A stretch of DNA of 64,000 nucleotides from Saprospiraceae bacterium (GCA_020630435.1 JAHDBJ010000012.1:1-64000); one strand, 5' to 3'; shown: positions 28,388 to 37,784, counted from the first letter of the stretch. Numbers and translations are program-made. Notes: generated by a model not told the origin, from the letters alone.

Positions 28388-29671
28388 TTAATCTTCGAGA
28401 AGACAATCCTTTAAGATTTGTACAAACTTCCAAACATCAGCAAAACTATTGTATAAAGGTGTAGGAGAAATTCGAATAACATCGGGTTCTCTCCAATCAC
28501 CTATCACGCCCCTAGAATGTATTTTGTGAAAGAGTGCTTTTCCACTTCCTTTTACTCTAATGGATAATTGACAGCCTCTTTCTTGGGGATTTGAGGGAGT
28601 AATGATTTCTATCCGTTCATTTTTAAGTTGTAAAATTAAATGCTCTAAATATCCTGTCAACTGATGTGATTTATTGAGGAGTTGTTTCATACTCAATTCT
28701 TCAAAAATTTGCATGGATGCTTTTATGGCAGCAAGAGATAACATTGGAGCATTACTATTTACCCATCCTTCTGCTCCTGGTGCTGGATCAAATGTATTGG
28801 GCATTAAAAAACGAGTCTCAGGGTTATGTCCCCACCAACCCGCAAATCGAGGGAGGCTTTTATCATGGGCAAATCGTTCATGTACAAAACAGCCTGATAG
28901 ACTTCCTGGACCAGAGTTGAGGTATTTATAAGAACACCAAGCCGCAAAATCGACTTGATCATCATGAAGGTTTAAATTAACATTACCAGCGGCATGAGCT
29001 AAATCAAAACCTACGACACATCCTTTCTCATGTCCTTTTTGAGTAATGGTTTTTATGTCAAATAATTGTCCTGTATAGTAATTAATTCCACCAATTAAGA
29101 CTAATGCTATTTCATTTCCTTGTTGTTCTAACACAGTTAAAATATCCTCAGTTCGAATAATTGTTTCTCCTGTTCTAGGTTTCAATTCAAGTAAAGCATC
29201 TTTGGGATCATAACCATGGAATTTGATTTGAGAAACTAAAGCATATCTATCTGAAGGAAAGGCATCCGATTCCATGAGTATCTTATAACGTTTTGCTGAT
29301 GGACGATAGAATGAAACCATTAACAAATGAAGGTTAGTCGTAAGAGTATTCATTACCGTAACTTCAATAGGCTTGGCACCTACAATTTTCGCCATCTGTT
29401 GTACGATATACTCGTGATAAAACATCCAAGGATTATCTCCTTTAAAGTGTCCTTCAACTGCTCGTTTTTCCCAAGCTGTTATTACTTCCTCCATTACGTT
29501 TCTTGTATGCTTAGGCTGTAAACCTAGAGAATTCCCACAAAAATAAATGTATGGATTGCCGTTCTCTTGTAAAGGGAAATAAAAACGCTCTCGATAAGCC
29601 TTTAAAGCATCCTCTTTATCTAATTGTAAAGCATAATCTAAGGTGTTATCTTTAATTTCTTGATGGAGCAT
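28388..29671 (-). CDS. kynU: Kynureninase
   Basis: 427 aa from the ATG at 29671 (MLHQEIKDNTL). The longer frame would need TTG and would run into the upstream gene's terminator, so I trimmed 11 codons. Signatures: YFCGNSLGLQPK near the N-terminus, FDLAHAAGN, the PLP lysine in CSYKYLNSGPGS, RFAGWWGH, and RISPTPLYNSF at the C-terminus. It cleaves kynurenine or 3-hydroxykynurenine to anthranilate derivatives and alanine. No other kynurenine-pathway gene is in the window. Confidence 0.95.
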   Translation of the reverse strand: MLHQEIKDNTLDYALQLDKEDALKAYRERFYFPLQENGNPYIYFCGNSLGLQPKHTRNVMEEVITAWEKRAVEGHFKGDNPWMFYHEYIVQQMAKIVGAKPIEVTVMNTLTTNLHLLMVSFYRPSAKRYKILMESDAFPSDRYALVSQIKFHGYDPKDALLELKPRTGETIIRTEDILTVLEQQGNEIALVLIGGINYYTGQLFDIKTITQKGHEKGCVVGFDLAHAAGNVNLNLHDDQVDFAAWCSYKYLNSGPGSLSGCFVHERFAHDKSLPRFAGWWGHNPETRFLMPNTFDPAPGAEGWVNSNAPMLSLAAIKASMQIFEELSMKQLLNKSHQLTGYLEHLILQLKNERIEIITPSNPQERGCQLSIRVKGSGKALFHKIHSRGVIGDWREPDVIRISPTPLYNSFADVWKFVQILKDCLLED

Positions 29672-29683
29672 ATGCTTAGAGTT

Positions 29684-29724
29684 TATGAAAAATCCAAGAA
29701 ACAACGAATTATTTCTTGGATTTT
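29684..29724 (-). terminator. Terminator of the FKBP gene
   Basis: A 13-bp stem (29689-29701 with 29712-29724, core tccaagaaa/tttcttgga) followed on the minus strand by a T run. It sits between the FKBP stop and the kynU start, which separates the two transcripts. Confidence 0.75.
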
Positions 29725-29749
29725 ATTTAATAAAATACAGGAGATTTTT

Positions 29750-31045
29750 TTATTTAATCTCTAGGAGTTCAACCGTGAAAACTAAAACAGAATTAGCAGG
29801 AATACTGGGCAATTTTCTTGCACCATATGCCAATTCAGATGGGATAATAAAAAGACCTTTTCCTCCTGGTTTGAGTAAAGGAACACTTTCTTGCCATCCT
29901 TTTATCACATTTTTCAAAGGAAATTCAATAGGTTCGCCTCGTTTATAAGAAGAGTCAAAAACAGTATCATCTAATAAAGTACCTTCATAATGTACCTTTA
30001 CCGTAGAGTTAATATTTGGCGATGTCCCTTTTCCTTGTTTCTCGATGACATAATGAATTCCCGAAGCTGTCTTTTTAACATTAAGATTTTTTTTATGAAT
30101 ATAATCATGGATGAGATCATGATCAATCGCTGCTTGGTTTTTACCTGAAGGTGCTTTTGCAGGTTCTAACAATTCTATAGTAAATACCAAGACAGAATTG
30201 GCGGGGATACTTGGAGTATCTCGTTGTCCATAAGCTAAGTGAGAAGGAATAAGAAACTTACCTTTACCGCCAGGTTTGAGTAAAGGAACACTCTCTTGCC
30301 ATCCTTTTATGACGTTTCTTAGAGGGAATTCAATTGGTTCACCTCTTTGGTAAGAAGAATCGAAGACTTTGCCATCTAATAATGTACCTTCATAATGGAC
30401 ACGGACGTTTGAACTAACATCTGGAGATGTTCCTTTTCCTTGTTTTTCAATTACATAATGAATTCCTGAAGCGGTTTTCTTAGTAGAGAGTTGATTTTCC
30501 TTAATATATTTTTGAATTAATTCTTGATCTTTTTTCTTTTGCCTTTCTGGGTCAAAAATATCAAGTAACTCTATATCAAAGGCAAGAATCGAATTTGGCG
30601 GAATACTTCCTTTTTTGACACCTCCGTATGCTAAATGAGAAGGAATAATAAATGTTCCTTTTCCTCCTATACCTAACATAGGAACGCTTTTAGTCCAACC
30701 TTTAATCACTTGATTTAGTCCAAATGTAGCAGGCTTGTCTCGTTTGTATGAAGAATCAAATTCTTCACCATTTAAAAAATATCCTTTGTAATGTACGGTA
30801 ACTTTTGAATTAGACATTGGTTTTTCACTCGAACCTGGTTTTTCTATTACATAATATATCCCATCCTCAGTCTTTTTATAATCAAGCTCTTTTTCGATAA
30901 GATAGTTTAAAATTTTATTATTCTCCTTAAGGGTTTGTTCTGTTGGTTGTTCTACAAGCTGTTTTTTATATTCTTTTACAAACTTTGGTGTACAGGATTG
31001 TAATAAAAAAGTAATGAAAAAAAGAAGTAAAATATTTATTCGCAT
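29750..31045 (-). CDS. Lipoprotein with three tandem FKBP-type prolyl isomerase domains
   Basis: 431 aa. The signal peptide ends in the lipobox LQSC (Cys18). Three FKBP units follow, each with a helical linker (near 45-50, 180-190 and 310-320): about 62-160, 195-297 and 325-431. Each has VHYxGxxLxGxxFDSSY, VIKGWxxSVPxLxxGGKGxFxIPSxLAYG and IPxNSxLxFxxELL. Domains 2 and 3 are almost identical, evidence of a recent internal duplication; domain 1 is diverged. It probably folds proteins in the periplasm. A TACCTTTG box lies 74 nt upstream. Confidence 0.93.
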   Translation of the reverse strand: MRINILLLFFITFLLQSCTPKFVKEYKKQLVEQPTEQTLKENNKILNYLIEKELDYKKTEDGIYYVIEKPGSSEKPMSNSKVTVHYKGYFLNGEEFDSSYKRDKPATFGLNQVIKGWTKSVPMLGIGGKGTFIIPSHLAYGGVKKGSIPPNSILAFDIELLDIFDPERQKKKDQELIQKYIKENQLSTKKTASGIHYVIEKQGKGTSPDVSSNVRVHYEGTLLDGKVFDSSYQRGEPIEFPLRNVIKGWQESVPLLKPGGKGKFLIPSHLAYGQRDTPSIPANSVLVFTIELLEPAKAPSGKNQAAIDHDLIHDYIHKKNLNVKKTASGIHYVIEKQGKGTSPNINSTVKVHYEGTLLDDTVFDSSYKRGEPIEFPLKNVIKGWQESVPLLKPGGKGLFIIPSELAYGARKLPSIPANSVLVFTVELLEIK

Positions 31046-31118
31046 AATATAATAAAATATTAAATTTAAAATTAATCAAAATGAATATAATAAAGTCCTT
31101 TAAAAAGGATTTCGGCAT

Positions 31119-31126
31119 CAAAGGTA
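31119..31126 (-). promoter_or_regulatory. Promoter -7 box for the FKBP gene
   Basis: Minus-strand TACCTTTG, exact consensus, 74 nt before the FKBP ATG and just past the stop of the upstream minus-strand gene. Confidence 0.5.
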
Positions 31127-31150
31127 AAACTTTCAAATTATAAAGGATGA

Positions 31151-31759
31151 TTATTTTAAAGGGTTTTGTTTTAACATTTCACAGATTTTCATTCCTTTTT
31201 CATAAAAATCTTTAATTTGTTCTCCCCTCAAAAGTTGATTTCTTTTATATAATATAAGAAAATAATTAACGGCTTCTAGATGCCATTCTTTTTCTATTGT
31301 AAAAAGTTTTAAGACCTCATCACTCATAACAGCGCGTATGTAGTATTCATCTTCTCCTTTTAGATAATATTGTTTTGAGAACTTTGGATACGCTTCAAAA
31401 TTAATATCCTCCCAGCCTAAAAAAGCAGCAGCCTTATGCAAAAAATGCTCTGGCTTCATATAAAAATCAGGTAGTCCGAGTTCTTTGGAGTTGATAAAAA
31501 AAACGGTTTGCCAATACGTTTTTACACTTTTATTAACAGTGATTTTGTACCGATAATCAAAAATATTGATATCGGAAATCATCCATTCGTCTTTTTTATG
31601 CATCAAATTTACAATGGCTTTACTGTGTCCAACTTTAAATAATCGGAAATGATTTAGGAATGGTAATAATCCCTTCTCATCTTTTTCAAAGAAGCGCATC
31701 CCCAAATTATGTGCAGCATATTTAAGACTCCGGTTCATTTTATCACTATGTAAAGGCAT
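31151..31759 (-). CDS. Hypothetical cytoplasmic protein
   Basis: 202 aa from the ATG at 31759 (MPLHSDKM); a 6-codon extension would use TTG. No signal peptide or membrane segment. It is rich in aromatic and Lys residues, with mixed alpha/beta character: an N-terminal helix pair, a beta region (IVNLMHKKDEWMISDINIFDY, KITVNKSVKTYWQTVFFI) and a C-terminal helical part. I recognise no family. It is upstream of the FKBP gene in the same direction, which has its own promoter box. Confidence 0.6.
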   Translation of the reverse strand: MPLHSDKMNRSLKYAAHNLGMRFFEKDEKGLLPFLNHFRLFKVGHSKAIVNLMHKKDEWMISDINIFDYRYKITVNKSVKTYWQTVFFINSKELGLPDFYMKPEHFLHKAAAFLGWEDINFEAYPKFSKQYYLKGEDEYYIRAVMSDEVLKLFTIEKEWHLEAVNYFLILYKRNQLLRGEQIKDFYEKGMKICEMLKQNPLK

Positions 31760-31990
31760 GATATTCTGTTTTATCAAATTAAAAATAAAATGTCATATAT
31801 GTGACAAAAAATTTAAAAACATAATAAAAATGTTATATGAAATAATATTTCATTTTCGTATGATTTTACATTTTTTATGTAAAAAAATGTCGCTTTTATA
31901 GCATTGTACATATATTGAAAGCCTTTAAATTCATTTTGATTGCATTTTTTATTAAATTAGTGACATGATAAAATTACAAACTATTATGAT

Positions 31991-32611
31991 ATGTACAAAT
32001 CAACTTTTATTTTATTCCTAATTGTGTATGCTTCTTGCGGATCAACCAATTCAACGGTTTCTAACCATAAGGGAGCATCTACTGAGTATAAGGTTGTAGA
32101 CTATCCGTCACACAGCCTTACATTGACCAAAGATAACAGTTTCGTTTACCGTTACAAAGAAAAAAACGATACTTACAGCATTTTCGGAAAATGGCAACGA
32201 AATGGTTCTTATTTTATACTTAATAGCGATATTCAAAAGGACGACATACAACTTACAATAGAAGAATCGGAAAGAGGTACAAAAGACAAAATTACATTTA
32301 TTTCAACGACAGAACGTGGCGATATTTTATTTAACTGTAAGTATATTATTAATTCGGATTCAAAACTTACGTGCAAATCAGGACTTAGCGAAATGTGTTC
32401 TATAGATTTTAAAGGCGCTCTTCAGAAGATTCAATTTTTTTATAAAGGGACTAAATCCAAAATTTATAATATAGAAAATAAGGATAGCAAGCATTTAAAA
32501 GTAAGCGCAACCGTTCCAAGTAATCCTGATAAATATTTATTTTTCAAAGATGAAAAATTTAAAATTGAAGGCAATGAGATCCGACCTTCAAAAAATCTTA
32601 TAGTTATGTAA
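31991..32611 (+). CDS. Hypothetical lipoprotein
   Basis: 206 aa. The signal peptide ends in YASC, a lipobox. The mature protein is beta-rich and begins with a short strand repeat (FVYRYKEKNDTYSIFGKWQRNGSYFIL) that resembles small beta-sandwich or lipocalin-like lipoproteins. Two cysteines (FNCKY, LTCKS, EMCS region) may form a disulfide. Function unknown. Its 3-prime end overlaps the convergent HAD phosphatase gene by 8 bp. The 213 bp upstream are AT-rich without a clear promoter box. Confidence 0.65.
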   Translation: MYKSTFILFLIVYASCGSTNSTVSNHKGASTEYKVVDYPSHSLTLTKDNSFVYRYKEKNDTYSIFGKWQRNGSYFILNSDIQKDDIQLTIEESERGTKDKITFISTTERGDILFNCKYIINSDSKLTCKSGLSEMCSIDFKGALQKIQFFYKGTKSKIYNIENKDSKHLKVSATVPSNPDKYLFFKDEKFKIEGNEIRPSKNLIVM

Positions 32612-33152
32612 TAGATGTTGCCATTTTATAAAGACTATTGAATCGATAATCCACTTCAAGGTGACTGGAATCTTCTTCCTCTTTACCTTCGATAAGGATT
32701 GTCTTCATACCCAATTTTTTACCAAATTGTATATCTGAGATTGAATCTCCAACCATAATTGATTTATTAAAATCTATCGTAGGAAATTCTTTCTTAGCTT
32801 GAACGCCCATCCCTGTATTGGGCTTGCGACAAGGAGGATTATCAATCGCTAAACCGGTGGAAGCATAGACTTTGTCAATTCTTCCACCTTTTTTTTCAAT
32901 CATTGTACACATTTTTTGATGTATCTCGTCTAGATCGGCTTGAGTCATTATTCCTTTACCTACTCCTTGTTGATTCGTTACAATAAAGATATGAGAAAAT
33001 GTAGCGCTGAATATTGACATCGCTTCTAACACACCTTCCAAAAAGATGAATTCTTCCCAGTTTTTAGTGTATTTACCAACTATCCTGTGATTGATTACAC
33101 CATCTCTATCAAGAAATAAAGACCAGTCCTGATACTGCCTTGATGTTTTCAT
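32604..33152 (-). CDS. HAD-IIIA phosphatase (GmhB/HisB-N like)
   Basis: 182 aa with all HAD motifs: LFLDRDGVIN (nucleophile and acid Asp), FIVTNQQGVGKG (motif II Thr), the CRKPNTGMG lysine (motif III) and MVGDSISDIQFGKKLG (motif IV). The family hydrolyses D-glycero-D-manno-heptose 1,7-bisphosphate or histidinol phosphate; the Cys-rich zinc loop of classical GmhB is incomplete (only one Cys near CRKP is obvious), so substrate is uncertain. It follows the DUF3467 gene by 5 bp. Confidence 0.85.
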   Translation of the reverse strand: MKTSRQYQDWSLFLDRDGVINHRIVGKYTKNWEEFIFLEGVLEAMSIFSATFSHIFIVTNQQGVGKGIMTQADLDEIHQKMCTMIEKKGGRIDKVYASTGLAIDNPPCRKPNTGMGVQAKKEFPTIDFNKSIMVGDSISDIQFGKKLGMKTILIEGKEEEDSSHLEVDYRFNSLYKMATSIT

Positions 33153-33157
33153 GTATC

Positions 33158-33469
33158 TTATGCTTGAGCAGGAGGTGTATTGAAATTCATCGGAGGCATA
33201 TGAGGGTTATTACCTTCATCAATTGTTCCATGTTGAGCTTCATATTTCCGAATATTATCACCCAAGGCCTTCATAAGTCTTTTAGCATGGTGAGGAGTCA
33301 AAATTATTCTGGATTTTACTTTTGCTTTAGGTACATTCGGCATCAGCCGTACAAAGTCGAGTACAAATTCAGAATGCGAATGCGAAATGATTGCTAAATT
33401 ACTATAAATACCATCAGCGACTTCTTCTGGTAATTCTACATTTAATTGATTCTTATTTTTATCTTCCAT
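33158..33469 (-). CDS. DUF3467 protein
   Basis: 103 aa. Core features of DUF3467: ELPEEVADGIYSNLAIISHS, EFVLDFVRLMPNVPKAKVKSRIILTPHHAKRLMKAL, then a Pro-rich tail (PHMPPMNFNTPPAQ). Function is not established. A good promoter lies upstream, and the HAD gene is probably cotranscribed. Confidence 0.88.
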   Translation of the reverse strand: MEDKNKNQLNVELPEEVADGIYSNLAIISHSHSEFVLDFVRLMPNVPKAKVKSRIILTPHHAKRLMKALGDNIRKYEAQHGTIDEGNNPHMPPMNFNTPPAQA

Positions 33470-33503
33470 TATAAATTAGTTGTTTTATATAAAACGATTT
33501 TGG

Positions 33504-33533
33504 CAAATATAAAGTTTATAAATAATTAGTCAA
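33504..33533 (-). promoter_or_regulatory. Promoter for the DUF3467-HAD operon
   Basis: On the minus strand, TTG (33531-33533), a 19-bp spacer and TATATTTG (33504-33511), ending 34 nt before the ATG. Both elements fit the Bacteroidota consensus. Confidence 0.65.
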
Positions 33534-33564
33534 GCAATCATAAATAATAAAACCAATTTATTCT

Positions 33565-34362
33565 ATGCAAAAATATTTTGATGCAAATCAACATTTTTGG
33601 AATCAGACGATTCCATACCATCTCAAAAGCGAATTATATGATATGGATAACTTCCTAGCAGGTAAGTCCTCACTAATGGATATTGAAAGCCAAGCTCTAG
33701 GAGATGTTTCAGGGAAAAGTATCCTTCACTTACAATGCCATTTTGGGCAAGACAGCTTGAGTTGGGCTAGAAAAGGAGCAAAAGTTACAGGAGTAGACTT
33801 TTCTGAGGAAGCTATAAAAACAGCTAAATCTTTAAATCAACAATTGAAGCTGAATGCTGAGTTTATTTGTTGTAATATCTATGACTTGGAAAAGCATTTA
33901 GACAAACAATTTGATATTGTTTTTACTTCCTACGGTGTCCTGATGTGGTTGCCCGATCTTCCGAAATGGGCAAGCCTTGTGGAACGTTATTTAAAAGCTG
34001 ACGGCATCTTTTATATTGTAGAGTTTCACCCCTTTATCTTAACGCTAGAATTTGAAACTACTGAGATTAAATATCCTTACTTCCATACAAAAGAACCTTA
34101 TCATGAAGAAGGATCTGGTTCGTATGCGGATAGAGATGCTGATATAAAATACGATGAGTATGGGTGGGGACATTCACTAGCGGAGATTACCCAATCTTTG
34201 CTCGATCAAGATTTATTATTAAAAACATTTAAAGAATATCCGTATAGTCCGTATAATTGTTTTCCCAATATGAGAACATTGGACAAACAAAAATATGTGT
34301 TGAATGGCTTCCAAGAAGAAATACCCCATTTGTTTTCTTTGAAAATGCTAAAACCTTCTTGA
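33565..34362 (+). CDS. Class I SAM-dependent methyltransferase
   Basis: 265 aa. SAM-binding motif I is ILHLQCHFGQDSLSWARKG, followed by VTGVDFSEEAIKTAKSL and FDIVFTSYGVLMWLPDL. The substrate is unknown. No signal peptide. It leads a same-direction run with the pseudouridine synthase (26 bp later) and three further genes. Confidence 0.85.
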   Translation: MQKYFDANQHFWNQTIPYHLKSELYDMDNFLAGKSSLMDIESQALGDVSGKSILHLQCHFGQDSLSWARKGAKVTGVDFSEEAIKTAKSLNQQLKLNAEFICCNIYDLEKHLDKQFDIVFTSYGVLMWLPDLPKWASLVERYLKADGIFYIVEFHPFILTLEFETTEIKYPYFHTKEPYHEEGSGSYADRDADIKYDEYGWGHSLAEITQSLLDQDLLLKTFKEYPYSPYNCFPNMRTLDKQKYVLNGFQEEIPHLFSLKMLKPS

Positions 34363-34388
34363 ACAAAAGAAAAAAGATTACTTAAGCA

Positions 34389-35117
34389 ATGAAGAAAGAA
34401 AAGATAAAAATTATTTATGAGGATGACGATTTGGTATTGGTCAATAAACCACCTAGAATTTTAACATTACCCGATAGATATGCTCCTGAAAAGTTTAATT
34501 TATATAGTTTTTTATTAAAAAAATATAAGGCTATTCGGATTGTTCACCGATTGGATAAGGAGACAAGCGGTATAATTTGTTTTGCTAGAAATGAACAAAG
34601 CCATAAAGCCCTAAATCAACAATTTGAATCTAGGATTGTTAGAAAGACATACCTTACATTACTAGATGGTAATGTACATAAAAAAGAAGGAATAATCGAA
34701 GGCGCAATAGCACCCCATCCTAGCAAAGCAGGGAGAATGATTATTTCAAAAAAGGGAAAAGCCTCTTTGACTCACTACAAGGTATTGGAGTATTTTAAAC
34801 ATTTTACATTGGTGGAAGCAGAGATAAAAACGGGGAGAATGCATCAAATACGAGTACATTTTGAATCTATAGGCTACCCTTTGGCAATTGATGCGGTGTA
34901 TGGTAGAAGAAATGCTTTTTTGTTATCCGAAATTAAAGGCAAACGATACAGATTAAGCGAAAACCAAGTAGAAAAACCATTAATGACACGAAGTATATTG
35001 CACGCTTATTCTTTACAATTTGAACATCCTATGAAATTGGAAACCATGACTTTTCAAGCTGATTTGCATAATGATTTCAATGCGGTTTTGAAACAATTGC
35101 GTAAATGGGGGAAATAA
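34389..35117 (+). CDS. RluA-family pseudouridine synthase
   Basis: 242 aa without an S4 domain. The catalytic Asp is in RIVHRLDKETSGI; NKPPRILTLP near the N-terminus, KTYLTLLDG and GRMHQIRVHFESIGYPLAIDAVYG follow. It isomerises uridines in rRNA or tRNA, but the exact target cannot be read. It is 26 bp after the methyltransferase and 35 bp before the AAA gene. Confidence 0.9.
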   Translation: MKKEKIKIIYEDDDLVLVNKPPRILTLPDRYAPEKFNLYSFLLKKYKAIRIVHRLDKETSGIICFARNEQSHKALNQQFESRIVRKTYLTLLDGNVHKKEGIIEGAIAPHPSKAGRMIISKKGKASLTHYKVLEYFKHFTLVEAEIKTGRMHQIRVHFESIGYPLAIDAVYGRRNAFLLSEIKGKRYRLSENQVEKPLMTRSILHAYSLQFEHPMKLETMTFQADLHNDFNAVLKQLRKWGK

Positions 35118-35152
35118 TTTATCGCCCTATAAACGAGATAAACTAAAATTTA

Positions 35153-36619
35153 ATGACACATTCTATTAAGACACTAGGACAACTAAAAAAAGCGGGTTAC
35201 AAGTCTAAAACAGTTAAAGAAGAACTTAGAAACAATTTAATTTTTAAATTAAAAAATAAGGAAAAAGTATTTGAAGGAATCGTTGGTTTTGAAGATACAG
35301 TTATTCCTGATATTGAACGTGCTATCCTTTCTCAACATAATATCCTTTTATTAGGACTAAGAGGTCAAGCAAAAACCAAGATTGCTAGACTACTTACTCA
35401 GTTATTAGATGAATATATCCCGATTGTAGCAGGTAGCGAATTAAACGACGACCCCTTGAATCCGATTTCAAGATACGCTATTGACCTAATTGCAGCAAAG
35501 GGAGACAAAACGCCCATTGAATGGATGCATAGAGATGAGCGTTATATAGAAAAACTAGCAACGCCAGATGTGAGCATTGCGGACTTGGTTGGAGATGTAG
35601 ATCCAATAAAAGCGGCTACACTTAAGTTGCCATATTCTGATGAGCGAGTTATTCATTTTGGCTTAATTCCTCGGGCGCATCGTTGTATTTTTGTTATTAA
35701 TGAGTTGCCAGACTTACAGGCTAGAATACAGGTTTCTTTGTTTAATATGCTGCAAGAAGGCGATATGCAAATTAGAGGTTTTAAACTGCGTCTGCCACTA
35801 GAAATCCAATTCCTATTTACAGCAAATCCTGAAGATTATACAAATAGGGGCAGTATTATTACGCCCTTAAAAGACCGTATAGAAAGTCAAATTCTAACAC
35901 ATTACCCGATTAGTTTAGATATTGCTAAAACAATTACAAAACAAGAAGCGCATATTAATGAAACCCAGTTGAATACTGTTCAAAATCATGATCTTATTGA
36001 AACCATTCTAGAAAGAATTGCTTTTGTAGCTAGGGATAGCGAATATATTGATGAAAAGAGTGGAGTGTCTGCGAGATTAAGCATTTCTGGGATGGAAAAC
36101 TTGGTTAGCACAGCCGAGCGTAGAATGCTAATCAATGGTGAGTCTAAAACTCATATGAGGATAACAGATTTTGTAGGGGTAATTCCTGCTATTACTGGAA
36201 AAGTTGAATTGGTGTATGAAGGGGAACAAGAGGGCGCTTTACGGGTCGCACATCACTTACTTGAAAAAGCAATAAAAGATGAATTTTTAGAATTTTTTCC
36301 CAATCCTGAAAAACGCCTAAAAGATCAAGAACGAGATCCTTACGAAATCATAAAGATGTGGTTTTCTGCAGGCAATTCTATTGATTTATTGACGGATGCC
36401 AGTCAACAAGATTACAAGAAAGCCTTAAATACAGTTGCAGGACTTAAAAATTTAGTCACTCAGTTTATTCCTAAGGTTAAAAAAGAAGAACTTGCATTAT
36501 ATATGGAATTTGCCCTTTATGGTCTAGCTGCAATGGAAGTCATCAATAAAGATATATTAGAATCTAGATTTTCTTTTAGAGATTTCTTTGACAATATTTT
36601 TGATGATTTAGAAGACTAG
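35153..36619 (+). CDS. Magnesium-chelatase-like AAA+ ATPase
   Basis: 488 aa. The AAA core starts near residue 40 with a Walker A variant GLRGQAKT, and the Walker B region reads CIFVINELPDL, Asn where Asp is usual. Then come VSLFNMLQEGDMQIRGFKLRLPL, typical of ChlI/BchI, and LFTANPEDYTNRGSIITPLKDRIESQI. The C-terminal part (about 280-488) is helical and family-specific. Usually such proteins pair with a VWA protein; none is adjacent, though a VWA gene lies 7 kb away. The Walker variants are recurrent in this family as far as I know, so it is probably not dead. Role unknown. Confidence 0.87.
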   Translation: MTHSIKTLGQLKKAGYKSKTVKEELRNNLIFKLKNKEKVFEGIVGFEDTVIPDIERAILSQHNILLLGLRGQAKTKIARLLTQLLDEYIPIVAGSELNDDPLNPISRYAIDLIAAKGDKTPIEWMHRDERYIEKLATPDVSIADLVGDVDPIKAATLKLPYSDERVIHFGLIPRAHRCIFVINELPDLQARIQVSLFNMLQEGDMQIRGFKLRLPLEIQFLFTANPEDYTNRGSIITPLKDRIESQILTHYPISLDIAKTITKQEAHINETQLNTVQNHDLIETILERIAFVARDSEYIDEKSGVSARLSISGMENLVSTAERRMLINGESKTHMRITDFVGVIPAITGKVELVYEGEQEGALRVAHHLLEKAIKDEFLEFFPNPEKRLKDQERDPYEIIKMWFSAGNSIDLLTDASQQDYKKALNTVAGLKNLVTQFIPKVKKEELALYMEFALYGLAAMEVINKDILESRFSFRDFFDNIFDDLED

Positions 36620-36623
36620 ATAG

Positions 36624-37784
36624 ATGAGTATATTAAAGATTTTTTTAAAAATAGTACTTTTCATCTTTTTAGGTCTGGGCATATTTATTTTATTCAATTT
36701 TACTAGAATAAAAAGGATTATTACATATCCTAGTGATTCTGAAATTACGTCCACGGAATGGTACACTCCAAAATCTATTATTAAAGGAAAGCCTATATTA
36801 TCTTATGAGTTAATGAATAGTAATTTATTTTCCCAATCAGTATTGGATAGTATGGCGGATTATGCTAAAAATCAAAATTCATCTGCCTTGTTGATTTTAC
36901 ACCAAAATCAACTAATCCTAGAAAAATATTGGAATGGAGCAGACCATCAGACAACGACCAATTCTATGTCAATGGTCAAAACAATTATAGGAATATTAAT
37001 AGGAAAAGCTGTTGAAGATGGATTGATAAAAAATGAAAATGATAAAATTGCAGATTACTTGTTGGAATGGAAGAATGATGAGAGAGCTAATATTCGTATC
37101 AAAGATCTTCTTCTGATGCAATCGGGGCTGAGAGTTGATGGACGTACAGATAACCTATACTCTGACTTGATAAACCTTTATTTGGGAACAGATGTTGTCG
37201 ATGCTGCCTTAGATATTCCTGCGGTTAAACCACCTGCTACAATTTTTGAATACAATAATGCCAATACCCAAATATTGGGGATTCTCTTAGAACGTATAAC
37301 CAATAAATCGATTGAAAACTATGCTTCTGAGAAACTATGGCAACCACTTGGTAATAACGATGCTTACTGGTGGTTAGACGATTCAGGTGGGATGCCTCGT
37401 GCCTTTTGTTGTTTTTTTGCAAGGGCTCAGGATTGGTTGAGGTTAGGACAACTTTTCTTACAAAAAGGCGAGTGGAAAGGACAGCAAATTATTGATCCTA
37501 TATGGTTTGAAAAAATGCTTACTCAAAGTCAGCTAGAGAAAGATTATGGTTTCCATATATGGTTAATGGCAGAGGATGGGGGGCATAAAGCTGCTGAAAG
37601 GATGAAACCATTTAAACCATTGACTTATATCATTGATGGAAAAGAAAAGCAACATATTTTTATTGTCCCAGAAATAGATTTGGTAGTTTTGCGTATAGGA
37701 GAGCGTCCAACCAATTGGGATGAATCTTTTATTATTAATACCCTTTATCAACACCTCAAATTAAGTCATGTTATTCGAAATTAA
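36624..37784 (+). CDS. Serine hydrolase (class C beta-lactamase family)
   Basis: 386 aa. An N-terminal uncleaved helix or signal anchor (about 5-25). SxxK motif SMVK (catalytic Ser and Lys) near residue 118, YNN motif (FEYNNANTQI), and a third HxG-like element near the C-terminus (DGKEKQHIFIVPEIDLVVL). Probably a periplasmic esterase, peptidase or amidase rather than a resistance enzyme. It starts 4 bp after the AAA gene and overlaps the next gene by 17 bp, so it is cotranscribed. Confidence 0.85.
   Translation: MSILKIFLKIVLFIFLGLGIFILFNFTRIKRIITYPSDSEITSTEWYTPKSIIKGKPILSYELMNSNLFSQSVLDSMADYAKNQNSSALLILHQNQLILEKYWNGADHQTTTNSMSMVKTIIGILIGKAVEDGLIKNENDKIADYLLEWKNDERANIRIKDLLLMQSGLRVDGRTDNLYSDLINLYLGTDVVDAALDIPAVKPPATIFEYNNANTQILGILLERITNKSIENYASEKLWQPLGNNDAYWWLDDSGGMPRAFCCFFARAQDWLRLGQLFLQKGEWKGQQIIDPIWFEKMLTQSQLEKDYGFHIWLMAEDGGHKAAERMKPFKPLTYIIDGKEKQHIFIVPEIDLVVLRIGERPTNWDESFIINTLYQHLKLSHVIRN

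Noticed and set aside
37768-37784. Frameshift between serine hydrolase and Sua5/YciO genes because they overlap
   Set aside because: Both proteins have complete ends; a 17-bp overlap in different frames is ordinary operon packing.
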